Of a stretch of 64,000 nt of DNA, positions 33,576 to 45,004 are shown in pieces. The notes under the pieces were generated by a model. That model saw only the letters and a list, made by a program, of their open reading frames with translations. It made no database searches and was not told where the DNA came from. Position numbers and translations under genes: made by a program. The DNA is from Cervus elaphus (lineage: Eukaryota > Chordata > Mammalia > Artiodactyla > Cervidae): assembly GCF_910594005.1 (NCBI RefSeq), contig NC_057823.1, positions 99,062,015 through 99,126,014 on the forward strand, given 5' to 3'. How positions within the stretch are numbered: the first letter of the stretch is position 1; every line of letters begins with the position of its first letter.

Positions 33576-36228
33576 AATAACTTCTGTTTGTTTCCAACAG
33601 AATGATCTCTGTTCCTTTCCAAGACAGCTATTCAATATCACAATAATCCAAGTCTATGCCTCAACCACTAATGCTGAAGAAGCTGAAGTTGGATGGTTCT
33701 ATGAAGATCTACAAGACCTTATAGAACTAACACCCAAAAAAGATGTCCTTTTCATTATAGGGGACTGGAATGCAAAAGTAGGAAGTCATGAGATACCTGA
33801 AGTTACAGGCAACAAATTTGACCTTGGAGTACAGAATGAAGCAGGGCAAAGGCTAATAGAGTTTTGCCAAGAGAACGTACTGGTCATAGCAAACACCCTC
33901 TTGCAACAACAAAAGAGACAACTCTACATATGGACATCACCACATGGGCAACGCCGAAATCAGATTGATTATATTCTTTGCAGCTGAAGATGGAGAAGCT
34001 CTACACAGTCAGCAAAAACAAGACCAGGAGCTGACTGTGGCTCAGATCATGAACTCCTTACTGCCAAATTCAGACTTAAATTGAAGAAAGTAGGGAAAAC
34101 CACTAGTCCACTCAGGTATGACCTAAATCAAATCAAATGACTTACAATTATACAGTGAAAGTGACAAATAGATTCAAGGGATTCTCTATCAGAGAATTCT
34201 TGATCTCTATCAGATCAAGACCTGATAGGCAGAGTGCCTGAAGAACTATGGATGGAAGTTCGTGACATTGTACAGGAGATGGTGATCAAGACAATCACCA
34301 AGGAAAAGAAATGCAAAAAGCAAAATGGCTGTTGAAAGGAGGCCTTACAAATAGCTGAGAAAAGAAGAGAAGCAAAAGGCACAGGAGAAAAGGAAAGATC
34401 CATTTGAATGCAGAGTTCCAAAGAATAGCAAGGAGAGATAAGAAAGCCTCCGTCAGTGATCAGTGCAAAGAGATAGAGGAAACCAATAGAATGGGAAAGA
34501 CTAGAGATCTCTTCAAGAGAAATAGTGATACCAAGGGAACATTTCATGCAAAGATGGGCACAATAAAGCACAGAAATTGTATGAACCTAACAGAAGCAGA
34601 AGATATCAAGAGGTGGAAGAAGACAAGAAGAACTGTACAAAAAAGATCTTAATGAACTGCATTACCATGATGGTGTGATCACTGACCTAGAGTGATCCAG
34701 GACATCCTGGAGTATGAAGTCAAGGGGGCCTGAGGAAGCATCACTACAAACAATGCTAGTGGAGGTGATGGAATTCCAGTTGAGCTATTTCAAATCCTAA
34801 AATATGATGCTGTGAAACTGTTGCACTCAATATGCCAGCAAATTTGGAAAACTCAGGAGTGGCCACAAGGCTGGAAAAGGTCAGTTTTCATTCCAATCCC
34901 AAAGAAAGGTAATGCCAAAGAATGTTTACACTACCACACAATTGAACTCATCTCATGCTAGCAAACTAATGTTCAGAATTCTCCAAGCCAGACTTCAACA
35001 GTACATGACCTGAGAACTTCCAGATGTTCAAGCTGGATTTAGAAAAGGCAGAGGAACCAGAGATCAAATTGCCAACATCTGCTGGATCATCAAAAGCAAG
35101 AGCATTCCAGAAAAACATCTGCTTCTCCTTTATTGACTACGCCAAAGCCTTTGACTGTTTGGATCACAACAAACTGTGGAAAATTCTGAAAGAGATGGGA
35201 ATACTAGACCACCTTAACTGCCTCCTGAAAAATCTGTATGCAGGTCAAGAAACAACAGTTAGAACTGGGCATGGAATAACAGACTGGTTCCAAATCGGGA
35301 AAGGAGTATGTCAAGGCTGAATATTGTCACCCTGCTTATTTAACTTATATGCAGAGTACATCCTGAGAAACACTGGGCTGGATGAAGCACAAGCTGGAAT
35401 CAAGATTGCTGGGAGAAATATCAATAACCTCGGAAATGCAGATGGCACCCCCTTATGGCAGAAAGTGAAGAGGAACTAAAGAACCTCTTGTTGAAAGTGA
35501 AAAAGGCGAGTGAAAAAGTCGGTTTAAAACTCAGCGTTCGGAAAAATAAGATCATGGCATCTGGTCCCATCACTTCATGGCAAATAGATGGGGAAACAAT
35601 AGAAACACTGAGAGACTTAATTTTGGGGGGGCTCCAAAATCACTGCAGATGGTGACTTCAGCCATGATATTAAAAGATGCTTGCTCCTTGGAAGAAAAGC
35701 TATAAACAACCTTGGCAGCATATTAAAAAGCAGAGACATTACTTTGCCAACAGAGGTCCATCTAGTCAAAGCTATGGCTTTCCCAGTGGTCATGTATGGG
35801 TGTTAGAGTTGGACTATAAAGTAAAGCTGAGTGCCGAAGAACTGATGCTTTTGAACTGTGGTGTTGGAGAAGACTCTTGAGAGTCCTTTGGACTGCAAGG
35901 AGATCCAACCAGTCCATCCTAAAGGAGGTCAGTCCTGGGTGTTCATTGGAAGGGCTGATGCTGAAGTCGAAGCTCCAGTACTTTGGCCACCTGATGAGAA
36001 GAGCTGACTCATTTGAAAAGACCCTGATGCTGGGAAAGATTGAAGGCGGGAGGAGAAGGGGACGACAGAGGATGAGATTATTGGGTGGCATCTCACCCTC
36101 ACTGGCTCAGTGGACATGAGTTTGGGTAAGTGCCGGGAGCTGGTGATGAACAGGGAGGCCTGGCCTTCTGCAGTCCATGGGGTCACAAAGAGACACGACT
36201 GAGTGACTGAACTGAATTGAAGTGAAAC
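33576..36228 (+). mobile_element. BovB LINE, longest plus-strand copy (~2.65 kb), defective
   Basis: 5'-truncated within the AP-like endonuclease domain. It keeps the motif GDWNAKVG (33760-33783) and the SDH motif before ELLTAKF (34045-34053), then linker, RT domain (DYAKAFDCLDHNKLWKIL at 35134-35190) and the 3' region with a pentamer-type end. The catalytic YADD box is changed to N-A-D-G (35432-35450) with a one-base loss just after, so RT activity is gone. Many other stops and shifts split the frame. Flanking TCAAGGATG at 33567-33575 and 36229-36237 is a likely target-site duplication; the first ~20 bp inside it do not match BovB as I recall it. Confidence 0.95.
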
Positions 36229-36237
36229 TCAAGGATG

Positions 36238-37142
36238 TGTGAATTAGTCTAAACAGCAGCTTATTTTTAAGATAAGCATGTGTTTTCTCATATCTGTACT
36301 TCCCAAGCCCATATGATATATCATTGCTTAGCTCTGAAGCATTATTGCAATTGAAGCCTACTTGCATTTTACAGAAGAAAATTGACTATGGAGATTTATA
36401 CTTCTTGATAACTTGTTTCTTGTTTAAAAATATGAACTACTTTCCACCAGAAGCATTTTAAGGAAAACACTACATTTTATTCAAAAGTATGGTAATAGTA
36501 ACTTACTAAAAACAATTCAATGTAACCTGCTTTCTTAGATTTAATGTACAATATTTCCAAAAATGTGACTCTATAATGCTGACACCTCTTACTGTTCCAG
36601 TTTTCTTCCCCATCAGTGACTTTCCTATCATACTCACTCAGTTACCAAGTTCTTTTTATTTTTTCAATAATGTAGTCAGTAGTGCAAGCCTAACCACTTA
36701 TTAGAAAATCAAGCTATGCTCTTTCCACTTCATACATCATCACCAGCAATAAAAATCCTGAGATCAGGATATTTCTGGCAGCAATTTGACACTGCATTAG
36801 GTGGAAAAAATCCAAAACTTGCTTTTTAGGAGTTCACAGTTCAGCATTGATGATAATAGTGCAGTTTTTAATTTTTTTTTCTTCTTTGAAACGAGTAGAC
36901 CTGATTTTTATGTCTTACCTGGCTGAATGTGTGTGCAGTGTAAAAGAGCTGTTTGAAGTCTGACAGGAAACTTTTGTAAGTAAAGTTCTACTTTTCAAGT
37001 AATATGCTTTATTCAAGATGATAGAACTTGCAATGTTGCTGCGGATCATGGAGAATTTTGGTTTATGAAAATTGACTAGTTTAACCATGCTACATGTAAG
37101 AATTCCATTTAAGTTTTTTCATTTCATTTGATTGTTTTTATT
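36238..37142. other. Non-coding spacer between two opposed BovB copies
   Basis: AT-rich, nothing recognised. Confidence 0.4.
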
Positions 37143-39330
37143 CAATCACTCAGTCTTGTTCCACTCTTTGCAACCCCATGGACTGCAGCACGCCAGGCTT
37201 CTATGTCTTTCACTATCTCCCAGAATTGGCTCAAATTCAGGTCTATTGAGGTGTTGATGCCAACTAACCATCTCATCCTCTACCACCCCCATCTCCTTTT
37301 GCCTTCAATCTGTCCCAGAATCAGGGTCTTTTCCAATGAGTCAGCTCTTCGCATCAGATGGCCAACGTATTAGAGCTTCAGCTTCAACATCAATCTTTCC
37401 AGTGAATATATATAGGGTTGATTTTCTTTAAGATTGACTGGTTTGATCTCCTTGCTGTCCAAAGGACTCTAAAGAGTCTTTAGTACTACAATTTGAAAGC
37501 ATCAGTTCTTTGGGGCTCTCACATCCATCCATATATGACTACTGGAAAAACCGTAACTTTGACTATATGAAATTTTGTCGGCAAAATGATACTTCTGCTT
37601 TTTAATACACATTTAGGTTTGTAATAGCTTTCCTTCCAAGGAGCAAGCATCTTTCAAGTTCATAGCTGCAGTCACTGTCCACAGAGACTTTGGAGCCCAA
37701 GAAAATAAAATCTGTCACTGCTTCCACTTTTACCCCATCTCTTTGCAATGAAATGATGGGACCAGATGCCATTATCTTAGTTTTTTTGAATGTTGAGTTT
37801 CAAGCCAGCTTTTTTGTTTTCTTTTTTCACTCTCATCAAGAGGCTCTTTAGTTCCTCTTCACTTTCTGCCATAAGGATGTTATCATCTGCATATCTGAGA
37901 TTGTTGATATTTCTCCCAGCAATCTTGATTCCAGCTTTAGAGTCTTCCAACCCAGCATTTTACATGAAGTACTCTTCATAGAAATTAAATAAGCAGGGTT
38001 ACAATATACAGTCTTATTGTATTCTTTTTCCAATTTTGAACCAGTCTGTTGTTCCATGTTTGATTCTAGCCGTTGCTTCTTGACCCACATACAGATTTCT
38101 CAGGAGGCGGGTCAGGTCGTCTGGTGTTCCATCTCTTTAAGAATTTTCCACAGTTTGTTTTGATCTACACAGTCAAAGGCGTTAGTGTAGTCAGTGAAGC
38201 AGAAGTAGATGCTTTTCTGGAATTCCCTTGCTTTTCTATGAACCAACAGATGTTGACAACTTGATCTCTGGTTCTTCTGCTCTTTGAAACCATACTTGTG
38301 CATCTGGAATTTCTCAATTCACATATTACTCATTCCTAGCTTGAAGGATTTTGAACATTACTTTGCTAGCGTGAAATGCGTACAATTTTATAGTAGTTTG
38401 GACACTCTTTGGCATTGCCTTTCCTTGGGATTGGAATGAAAACAACTTTTCCAGTTCTGTGGCCACTGCTGAGTTTTCAAAATTTGCTGATATATTGAGT
38501 GAAGCTCAGCTGGAATTCCATCACCTCCACTAGTTTTGTTTGTAGCCATGCTTCCTAAGGCCCAGTTGACTTCACACTCCAGGATGTCTGGCTCTAGGTA
38601 AGTAACCACACCATGGTGGTTATCTGGGTCATAAAGATCTTTTTTGTATGGTTCTTCTGTGTATTCTTGCCACCTCTTCTTAATCTCTTCTGTTTCTGGT
38701 AGGTCATTACCATTTCTGTCTTTTATTGTGACCATCCTTGGTGTAATGTTCCCTTGGTATCTCAAATTTTCTTGAAGAGATCTCTAGTCTTTCCCTTTCT
38801 ATTGGTTTCCTCTATTTTTTTCTTTTTTTTGCATTGTTCATTTAATAAGAAGGCCTTCTTCTGTCTCCTTGCTATCCTCTGAAACTCTGCATTCAGATGG
38901 ATATGTCTTTCCCTTTCTCCCTTTCTCGCCTTTCACTTCTCTTCTTTTCTCAGTTATTTGTAAAGCCTCCTCAGATAACCACTTTGCCTTCTTGACTTTC
39001 TTTTTGTTTGGGTTGGTTTGATCACTGCCTCTTGTACAATGTTCCAAACCTCTATCCATAGTTCTTCTGGCACTCTGTCTATACGATCTAATCCCTGAAT
39101 CTATCATCACCTCCACTGTGTAATCATAAGAGATTTGATTTGGATCTTACCTGAATGGCCTAGTGGTTTCCCCTACTTTCTTCAATTTAAGCCTCAAATT
39201 TACAATAAGGAGTTCATAATCTGAGGCACAATTAGCTCTAGGTCTTGTTTTTGCTGACTGTATAGAACTTTTCCAACTTTGGCTGCAAAAACATAATCTG
39301 ATTTCAGTTTTGACAATCTGGTGATGTCCA
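37143..39330 (-). mobile_element. BovB LINE, ~2.2 kb older copy, minus orientation
   Basis: Runs from a decayed 3' end (TTCAATCACTCAGTCTTGTT, pentamer tail lost) through the RT domain, where YADD is still readable on the minus strand (37882-37893), to the end of the endonuclease region, stopping at GGTGATGTCCATG. Extensive divergence, small deletions and a pyrimidine-rich expansion near 38815-38830. The 5' edge passes directly into the TA/TG microsatellite. Confidence 0.95.
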
Positions 39331-39332
39331 TG

Positions 39333-39365
<33 letters not shown>

Positions 39366-39385
39366 ATGTATATATATGTATATGC

Positions 39386-39417
<32 letters not shown>

Positions 39418-39419
39418 AT
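39331..39419 (+). repeat. Compound (TA)n(TG)n microsatellite
   Basis: Two rounds of (TA)n followed by (TG)n with a TATGCATA interruption. In BovB the sequence at this point reads approximately GTCCATGTGTAGAG, so the tract probably grew from the element's own TGTG. Confidence 0.9.
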
Positions 39420-39433
39420 TCTTAGGGGCTTCC

Positions 39434-39490
39434 CAGATTGTAAATGCATGAAGAAGAAGAACTAGAGAATCTTCATGCATTTACAGTCTG
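39434..39490. repeat. Inverted repeat, 20-bp arms
   Basis: Arms 39434-39453 and 39471-39490 are reverse complements with one mismatch; the inner 15 bp (TGTAAATGCATGAAG / CTTCATGCATTTACA) match perfectly around a 17-base loop. No transposon terminus is recognised at its ends. Confidence 0.9.
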
Positions 39491-39732
39491 AGATGGTCCC
39501 TTTGACACAGATACACAGACATTTAGGAACAGGGTAAAATGGAAATATATACTCATGCCTCAAAAATTAATTTAGAAATTGAATCAAAATATAGGTCACA
39601 ATAATATATGTGGATCACTAGAAATCTCTGGATACCTCCAAATATCTTTGTGGAAGATAATTATGACCTCAAAGAAGAAAAGGATATATATAATTTCTTT
39701 TAGCAAGCTAAGAAAGCTTAACCATTATCAGA

Positions 39733-39751
39733 ATTTTTTGAGAAATAAATG

Positions 39752-39789
<38 letters not shown>

Positions 39790-39806
39790 CATTTATTTCT
39801 CAAAAA

Positions 39807-39808
<2 letters not shown>
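39733..39808. repeat. Perfect 76-bp AT-rich palindrome
   Basis: The sequence is its own reverse complement from 39733 to 39808, centred between 39770 and 39771. Non-repetitive arms (TTTTTTGAGAAATAAATGTT and its complement) flank a (TA)n core. It can form a long hairpin or cruciform. No spacer and no mismatch are present. Confidence 0.95.

Positions 39809-39843
<35 letters not shown>
39807..39843 (+). repeat. (TA)n(CA)n microsatellite
   Basis: TA run immediately after the palindrome's right arm, passing into about nine CA units. Confidence 0.9.
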
Positions 39844-39973
39844 ATGACTACTGGAACACCTCTTACAATGACAGCGTGTTTAAAGAGGAACTATTTTTAT
39901 TATTTCTTTATAAAACAAGACATCCAGAGTGTTGAGCTTTTTATTATTCATTTGTTTTTATTATTCATTCAAT

Positions 39974-40187
39974 CTTTCCTTGTGGCTCAGTAGCTAAAGA
40001 GTCTGCCTGCAATGGAGGAGACCTGGGTTCGATTCCTGGGTCGGGAAGCTCCCCTGGAGAAGGAAATGGCAGCGCACTCCAGTGCTCTTGCCTGGAGAAC
40101 CCCATGGACAGAGGAGCCTGGTGGGCTACAGTCTATGGGGTCACAGAGTCGGACACGACTGAGCGACTTCACTTTCACTTTCAGTGC
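39974..40187 (+). mobile_element. Bov-tA SINE
   Basis: TTCCTTGTGGCTCAGTAGCT through GAGTCGGACACGACTGAGCG plus a TTCACTTTCACTTTCA tail. Near-consensus middle, diverged head. Confidence 0.96.
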
Positions 40188-40798
40188 ATTTTGATTCTAT
40201 GAATGGTGTGTGATGATCTACACATATTTATATGTGAATAGATTAGGATAAATATGACTGAGTTGGTGAATAATGTTTCCCTGGTAATATTCTATGGAGT
40301 CCATAAAAAGCGGCCATCCATGGTTCTATAGGTTATATACAATGCAAAGATATCCATCTGAGGATACTGAGAAAAGGCTGAAATCTAACATCTGTGTTGT
40401 GGTATAAGCTGAGTTTTCTCAGAGTAGTGTGTTTACAAAGTATTCATTAATGTCCTTAAAGGTAATCTTTATGACATTATATATATTTTTTAATATCATT
40501 ATCTGAACTTTGCAAGGTAAGGCAAAATCTTTTCCTAGCATGAATCAAAATCAGGAGAAACCTAGACTTATATTAGTATGGATAACATTTTAAATATGAA
40601 ACTTTAGATGGTTATCTTGCACTTTGTTTTTTCCAGAATACTAAGACCCATAGTGAAATATGTTTGCTTTTCCACCTATTTGAGATGAGAGAGACAAAAA
40701 AAAAAAGCAAGTGGTTTTAATTTGTTATGTGAAGACATTTGATAATATTTTAGGATGCTATAAATGTCTTAATGCTATAAAGGTCAGTTATTTTTCTT
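40188..40798. other. Non-coding, nothing recognised
   Basis: AT-rich unique-looking DNA with an A-run at 40697-40708. Confidence 0.4.
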
Positions 40799-40964
40799 AC
40801 CTATTTAAATAAATTTTATTTATTTATTAGGCAGCCACTGGGTCTTAATTGTGGTATGTGGGATCTTTAGTTGTGACATGTGGCCTGTGGGAGCCCAGAG
40901 ATCAAACTCAGATTCCCTGCATTGGAAGAGCAGAGTCTCAGCCACTGGATCACCAGGGAGGTCC
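40799..40964 (-). mobile_element. CHR-type SINE, minus orientation
   Basis: TTTATTTATTTATTAGG, TGTGGTATGTGGGATCTTTA, CAGAGATCAAACTCAGATTC and GGATCACCAGGGAGGTCCC match the reverse complement of a tRNA-Glu-headed CHR SINE with a simple-sequence tail. Confidence 0.8.
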
Positions 40965-41934
40965 CCTCTCACCTACCTCTTTTCAAAGAAACTCTTAAAG
41001 GGCAATAACTGTGTATAGAAAATAATGCTAATGTCATTATAGACATGAAGCAAAGTCTTCCAGGTTACAATTATCCTATACTTGTGTGTGAAGGGCTGTT
41101 TCTCACCCTTGCATACATATCCTCTCCCGGTAACAGTTCTGGGCCTATTTTGAGTCCTCATGGCGAAAGGAGCAGCGCTTCCTGCTTACTGTATACTGAC
41201 GTGTCAGTTTCCTCCGCTTTCCCTTACTGAATTTTACTTCTTGGATCAAATCAATTGCATTTCAAACACTGTAATCTCACACACGTATACATCTTAGTCT
41301 CCGCTGGCCCGTTGTTACTTCCTTCTTGTACTCAGCTTCTTTTTGCTGAATATGGAAAATCTTTTCTCAACAAAAATCATTGATAATGTACTCAGCTTCC
41401 TCTAAGTGAATAAGCTTTTTCCAACAAAATCCTTGAAGTGTCATTAAAGTTTAGTTGTTGTTAAGCAGTTTAGCTTAATTATTACTCTTAAAACAGTGTT
41501 GTTTTCCATAATGAGCTAAGCAGGTTTTTATAACTTGTAAACATTTTTTTTTAATTCACATATGAGCTGAAAACTTCTTGGAGACATGTTAGATTCAGAG
41601 AGTTTTGACATCCCTAAGATTAAAAAAAAAATTCTAAGTGAAACTCCTAAATATTATGAAGTATCTTCTATTTTAATGTGAAAAAGTAATTTAAAAAATC
41701 TGAAATTAAACTATCAATTATCCACACTACTCTTCCTACTGTATATATTTTGTAATTTGGATGTGGCAAAGGCTAAAATATTAAAGCCCCGAGGGTAGAG
41801 AGATACTTTAGTAAGAGTCAGAAATCATATGGGTCAAAATTTAAGGGAGCCTCACTATAGTAAAGTAAACTTTACTTTAGTAAAGTATAGTATAGTAAAC
41901 TTCAACATCTTTGTGGTTTCACATTTCAATAGTT
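40965..41934. other. Non-coding, nothing recognised
   Basis: AT-rich, with small TTTAGTAAAGT-type repeats at 41860-41902 and no coding signal. Confidence 0.4.
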
Positions 41935-42037
41935 AATCATTTTATATGTCACTTTGCTGGGCCAGGGCTGCCCAGATTGAACATTATTTCTGGGTATACC
42001 TGTGAGGATGTTTCCAGGTGGAATTAGCATTTAATCG

Positions 42038-42294
42038 GATGCTGAAGCTGAAGCTCCAATACTTTGGCCATCTGATGTGAGAAGCTGACTCACTGGAAAA
42101 ACCCTGATGCTGGGAAAGATTGAAGGCAGGAGGAGAAGAGGGCAGCAGAGGATGAGATGGTTAGACAGCATCATTGATTCAGTGGGCATGAACTTGGGTG
42201 AACTCCAGGAGATGGTGAGGGATGGGGAGGCCTGGCGTGTTACAATCCAAGGGGTCGCAAAGAGTTGGACATGGCTTAGTGACTAAACAACAAC
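42038..42294 (+). mobile_element. BovB LINE, short 3' copy
   Basis: GATGCTGAAGCTGAAGCTCC to GACATGGCTTAGTGACTAAA, about 255 bp, moderately diverged and lacking the pentamer tail. The host repeat resumes on the right at GTAGGCATAGTAAAG. Confidence 0.94.
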
Positions 42295-42611
42295 AGTAGG
42301 CATAGTAAAGTAGATTGCCCCAGTGTGAATAAGCATCATGTAATTTGTTGTGGGGCTGAATAGAACAAAAATATGATAAAGAGGGGATTCATCCCTTTTG
42401 CTTCCTGCCTTCATGCTTGAGCTGGGGCATCAATTTTCTCCTGCCCTTGAACTAGAATTTACACCATCAGCTTCTGTGGTTCTCTGGCTTTCAGACCTAA
42501 CCTGGAATTATACCACTGACTTCCTTGTATTTACAGCTTGCAGACAACATATTGTGGGACTTCTCAGCCTCCATAATCACATGAGCTAGTTCGTATATTT
42601 ATATTCATATA

Positions 42612-42838
42612 TACTGTCGACTGTTGTACAGTCCAGGTTTGAATTGTGCAGGTCCACTTATAAGTGAATTTTCTTCAACAGTAAATACGATAGCACTGCG
42701 CCATCTGTGTTTGACTGAGGATGCAGAATCATGGAGACAGAGGGCCAACTGTAAAGTTAATGTGGTTATTCAATTGTGCGGGTTTGTGGCATCCCTCCCT
42801 GCCATTTTTCAAAATCCAACTGTAGATATATCTTATTG
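42612..42838 (+). mobile_element. Tigger-like DNA transposon remnant
   Basis: CTGTCGACTGTTGTACAGTC, GGTTTGAATTGTGCAGGTCC and ACTTATAAGTGAATTTTCTT at the left, and GAGGGCCAACTGTAAAGTTA, CAATTGTGCGGGTTTGTGGC at the right, match the two ends of a non-autonomous Tigger (TcMar) element (TTGAACAACACGGGTTTGAA ... GGGCCGACTGTAAAGTTATA). No transposase sequence remains. Confidence 0.7.
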
Positions 42839-42885
42839 ACTCTGTTTCTCCTGAGACCCACGATAATGTGACATCTTAATTCCTT

Positions 42886-44859
42886 TCTCACTTTGATCTC
42901 CCTAAAGAAAGATCTTAAAAGTTAAAGATATGTTATGTTAACCAGGTCTAGTCCATTAGACAACTATTTTTAAACTTTGCATTCTGAAGGATGATTCAAA
43001 GAACAAGCTTCTAACAGCCTTGCCGAGGCCATCTTAGAGATAAGCATATTCAGGTGTGGCTTCAGTTATCCACTGCTGATGCCACTAGCAGCAGCATCCT
43101 GAGAAAATTCTTACCGCAGTAAGATTTTGTTTGTTCTCATCTCTTGCAGCTTCTGTCTGAGTCTCTGTGAGTTTCCCAAAGATCTTCCCCAAGCCTCCAA
43201 AGCTCTCCAAGTGCATTCCAATAAATGAGTTTATAATAAATTTCTTCGCTGCTAAAATTATTCTTTTTTTCCCCATTATTACAGTTAAAACTTGGAACAG
43301 TCATTTCTCAAAACATTCTAAAGTGGATGGATATTGCTAAAGGACTCCATTTTAAGGATGGCAGTTGAAGTCTCAGACTTGCCATTGAAATTTTTGGTCT
43401 TGATCTCAAAATCTGATAATAGCCACCTTCCCATTTCAAGAAGAGGCAGTGTAATTTTGAAATAATGGCAGTATCATGGATTATAATGTAGTTTTTGTAA
43501 GACCATAGAGAAACAGATGTTATTGGGTAATCTTCCATTCAGTCTACTTCAAACAACTTTTCATAAACACTATCTCAATTTCAGTATTGAGCTTAAGTAA
43601 TGAATCAAGAGTTGTATACTTTCCCCCGCAAAGCTTAGAGTCAATAAAGACATACCATAATACAACACAGTGTAAAAAGACTTGTTATTGAGGTATTCTA
43701 TAGCTATTGTTGAGAATGCCAAATTAGGGATAATGTAAAATAAAGAACAGAAATGACTTCTTCTGTCCACATGATAGGCAGTGAAGGAGGCTGAAAGAGG
43801 TTAATGACAGCCTTAACACAGACAGTCTAAAAGGCAGAAGTAGTGAGATGGCTGAGCAGAAAGAAAAAGATGAAAATTTGAGTCTGCATTTATACTTTTG
43901 TAGCTTCTGTCTGTTATGATACAACTAGCTTGTTCGGTATCTATTAGAAGCTACATATAAAGTCAACTCAGATGCCTGCAGACACTAGATAGGATTGAGT
44001 ATGCAAGCAAGCAGCGGGCATAAAAGACAGACAAAAAAAAAAAGGCCACAAATGCCACATTGCACAGTTTCTCAATAGTGTTGCAGCTTTAGCGATCTTT
44101 TGTATTTTGATTTTTTTGCTTTCCATGAGCATCATTTCTTTAGGCTACACTCTTGATTATGAGAGCCTTGCTCTTAGCTAGCACACAGAGAAGCCACTGG
44201 TTGAAGCTTAGGGGTGACGACCAGGCTTCCTGCTTTTCCAAAGGGCTGAAGAGAACATTTTCTATTTGTCTGCCTGTTGGTTTTCTTGTTTACTAGAGAC
44301 AGTGTTGAATACATTTCAGAGATAAAAGTTGAAGCAGGAAGATGTCAGATCATGAATCTACAAAAGTGATTGTCACCTTTCTTAAAGCTGTGATCACACT
44401 CATCATCTCGATTGAAAGCTTATTCACCTCTTCCTTCACGTTCAATAATGTTTACTCTTTCGATAGTTTCTCTGCATTTGAAAATATTAGGCAACATTTG
44501 TGAAGTTCTTTGAAGCCACAGGAAAGAGTATTTACAGAAGTGTTATTATTTTTCTATTTTTGTAATGGTGTAATGAAACTACCTGCTTGAGTCATCACTA
44601 TCAGGAATTTTCAGTGGACTGGCCTAATGTTTTCTAGGTCAATCTGATTTCATTTTAACAGGCAGCAAAAGCTCATGAATATTACTAAAGAATGAATTCT
44701 TAAAGGACATTTTCAATGAACTATTAATATTTGAAATTTTCTAGAAACATCTAATTACATAAAGATGATACATTTAATGAAGGTCACTTTTTTTTTTTTT
44801 TAGGTCTTGTTGGTTTTTATTTTCATTACTATAGGAGATGGGTCAAAAAGATCTTTATT
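42886..44859. other. About 2 kb of non-coding DNA, no transposon recognised
   Basis: AT-rich. Short minus-strand open frames (43085-43276, 43308-43538, 43724-43924) have no recognisable motif and look like chance. Confidence 0.4.
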
Positions 44860-44866
44860 GTTTATG

Positions 44867-44997
44867 GCTTCCCCGATAGCTCCGTTGGTAAAGAATCTGC
44901 CTGCAATGCAGGAGACCCCAGTTTGATTCCTGGGTCAGGAAGAGCCGCTGGAGAAGGGATAGGCTACCCACTCCAGTATTCTTGGGCTTCCCTTGTG
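44867..44997 (+). mobile_element. Bov-tA SINE, truncated, with a second head fragment
   Basis: GCTTCCCCGATAGCTCCGTT to CACTCCAGTATTCTTG, then an abrupt GGGCTTCCCTTGTGG that is the start of another Bov-tA head. The whole unit is bracketed by GTTTATG at 44860-44866 and 44998-45004, so the extra head probably arrived in the same insertion, perhaps by template switching. Confidence 0.9.
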
Positions 44998-45004
44998 GTT
45001 TATG

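Larger units (their letters stand above)
41935..42885 (+). mobile_element. Ancient LTR-like repeat, copy 1, interrupted twice
   Basis: GATTGAACATTATTTCTGGG, TGTGAGGATGTTTCCAGGTG, AGTAGATTGCCCCAGTGTGA, GAGCTGGGGCATCAATTTTC, TGGGACTTCTCAGCCTCCAT and CTGTTTCTCCTGAGACCC are in the order of an old, widespread mammalian repeat whose consensus starts TG and ends CA, as LTRs do. A BovB (42038-42294) sits in its first third and a Tigger-like element (42612-42838) just before its end. Family name not assigned. Confidence 0.65.

Noticed and set aside
33591..33600. Splice-acceptor-like TTTCCAACAG
   Set aside because: It lies at the BovB junction and is followed by degraded retrotransposon coding sequence, not a host exon.
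39579..39935. 118-codon frame with Ile-Tyr and Thr-His runs
   Set aside because: The runs are translated TA and CA microsatellites and the palindrome; not a protein.
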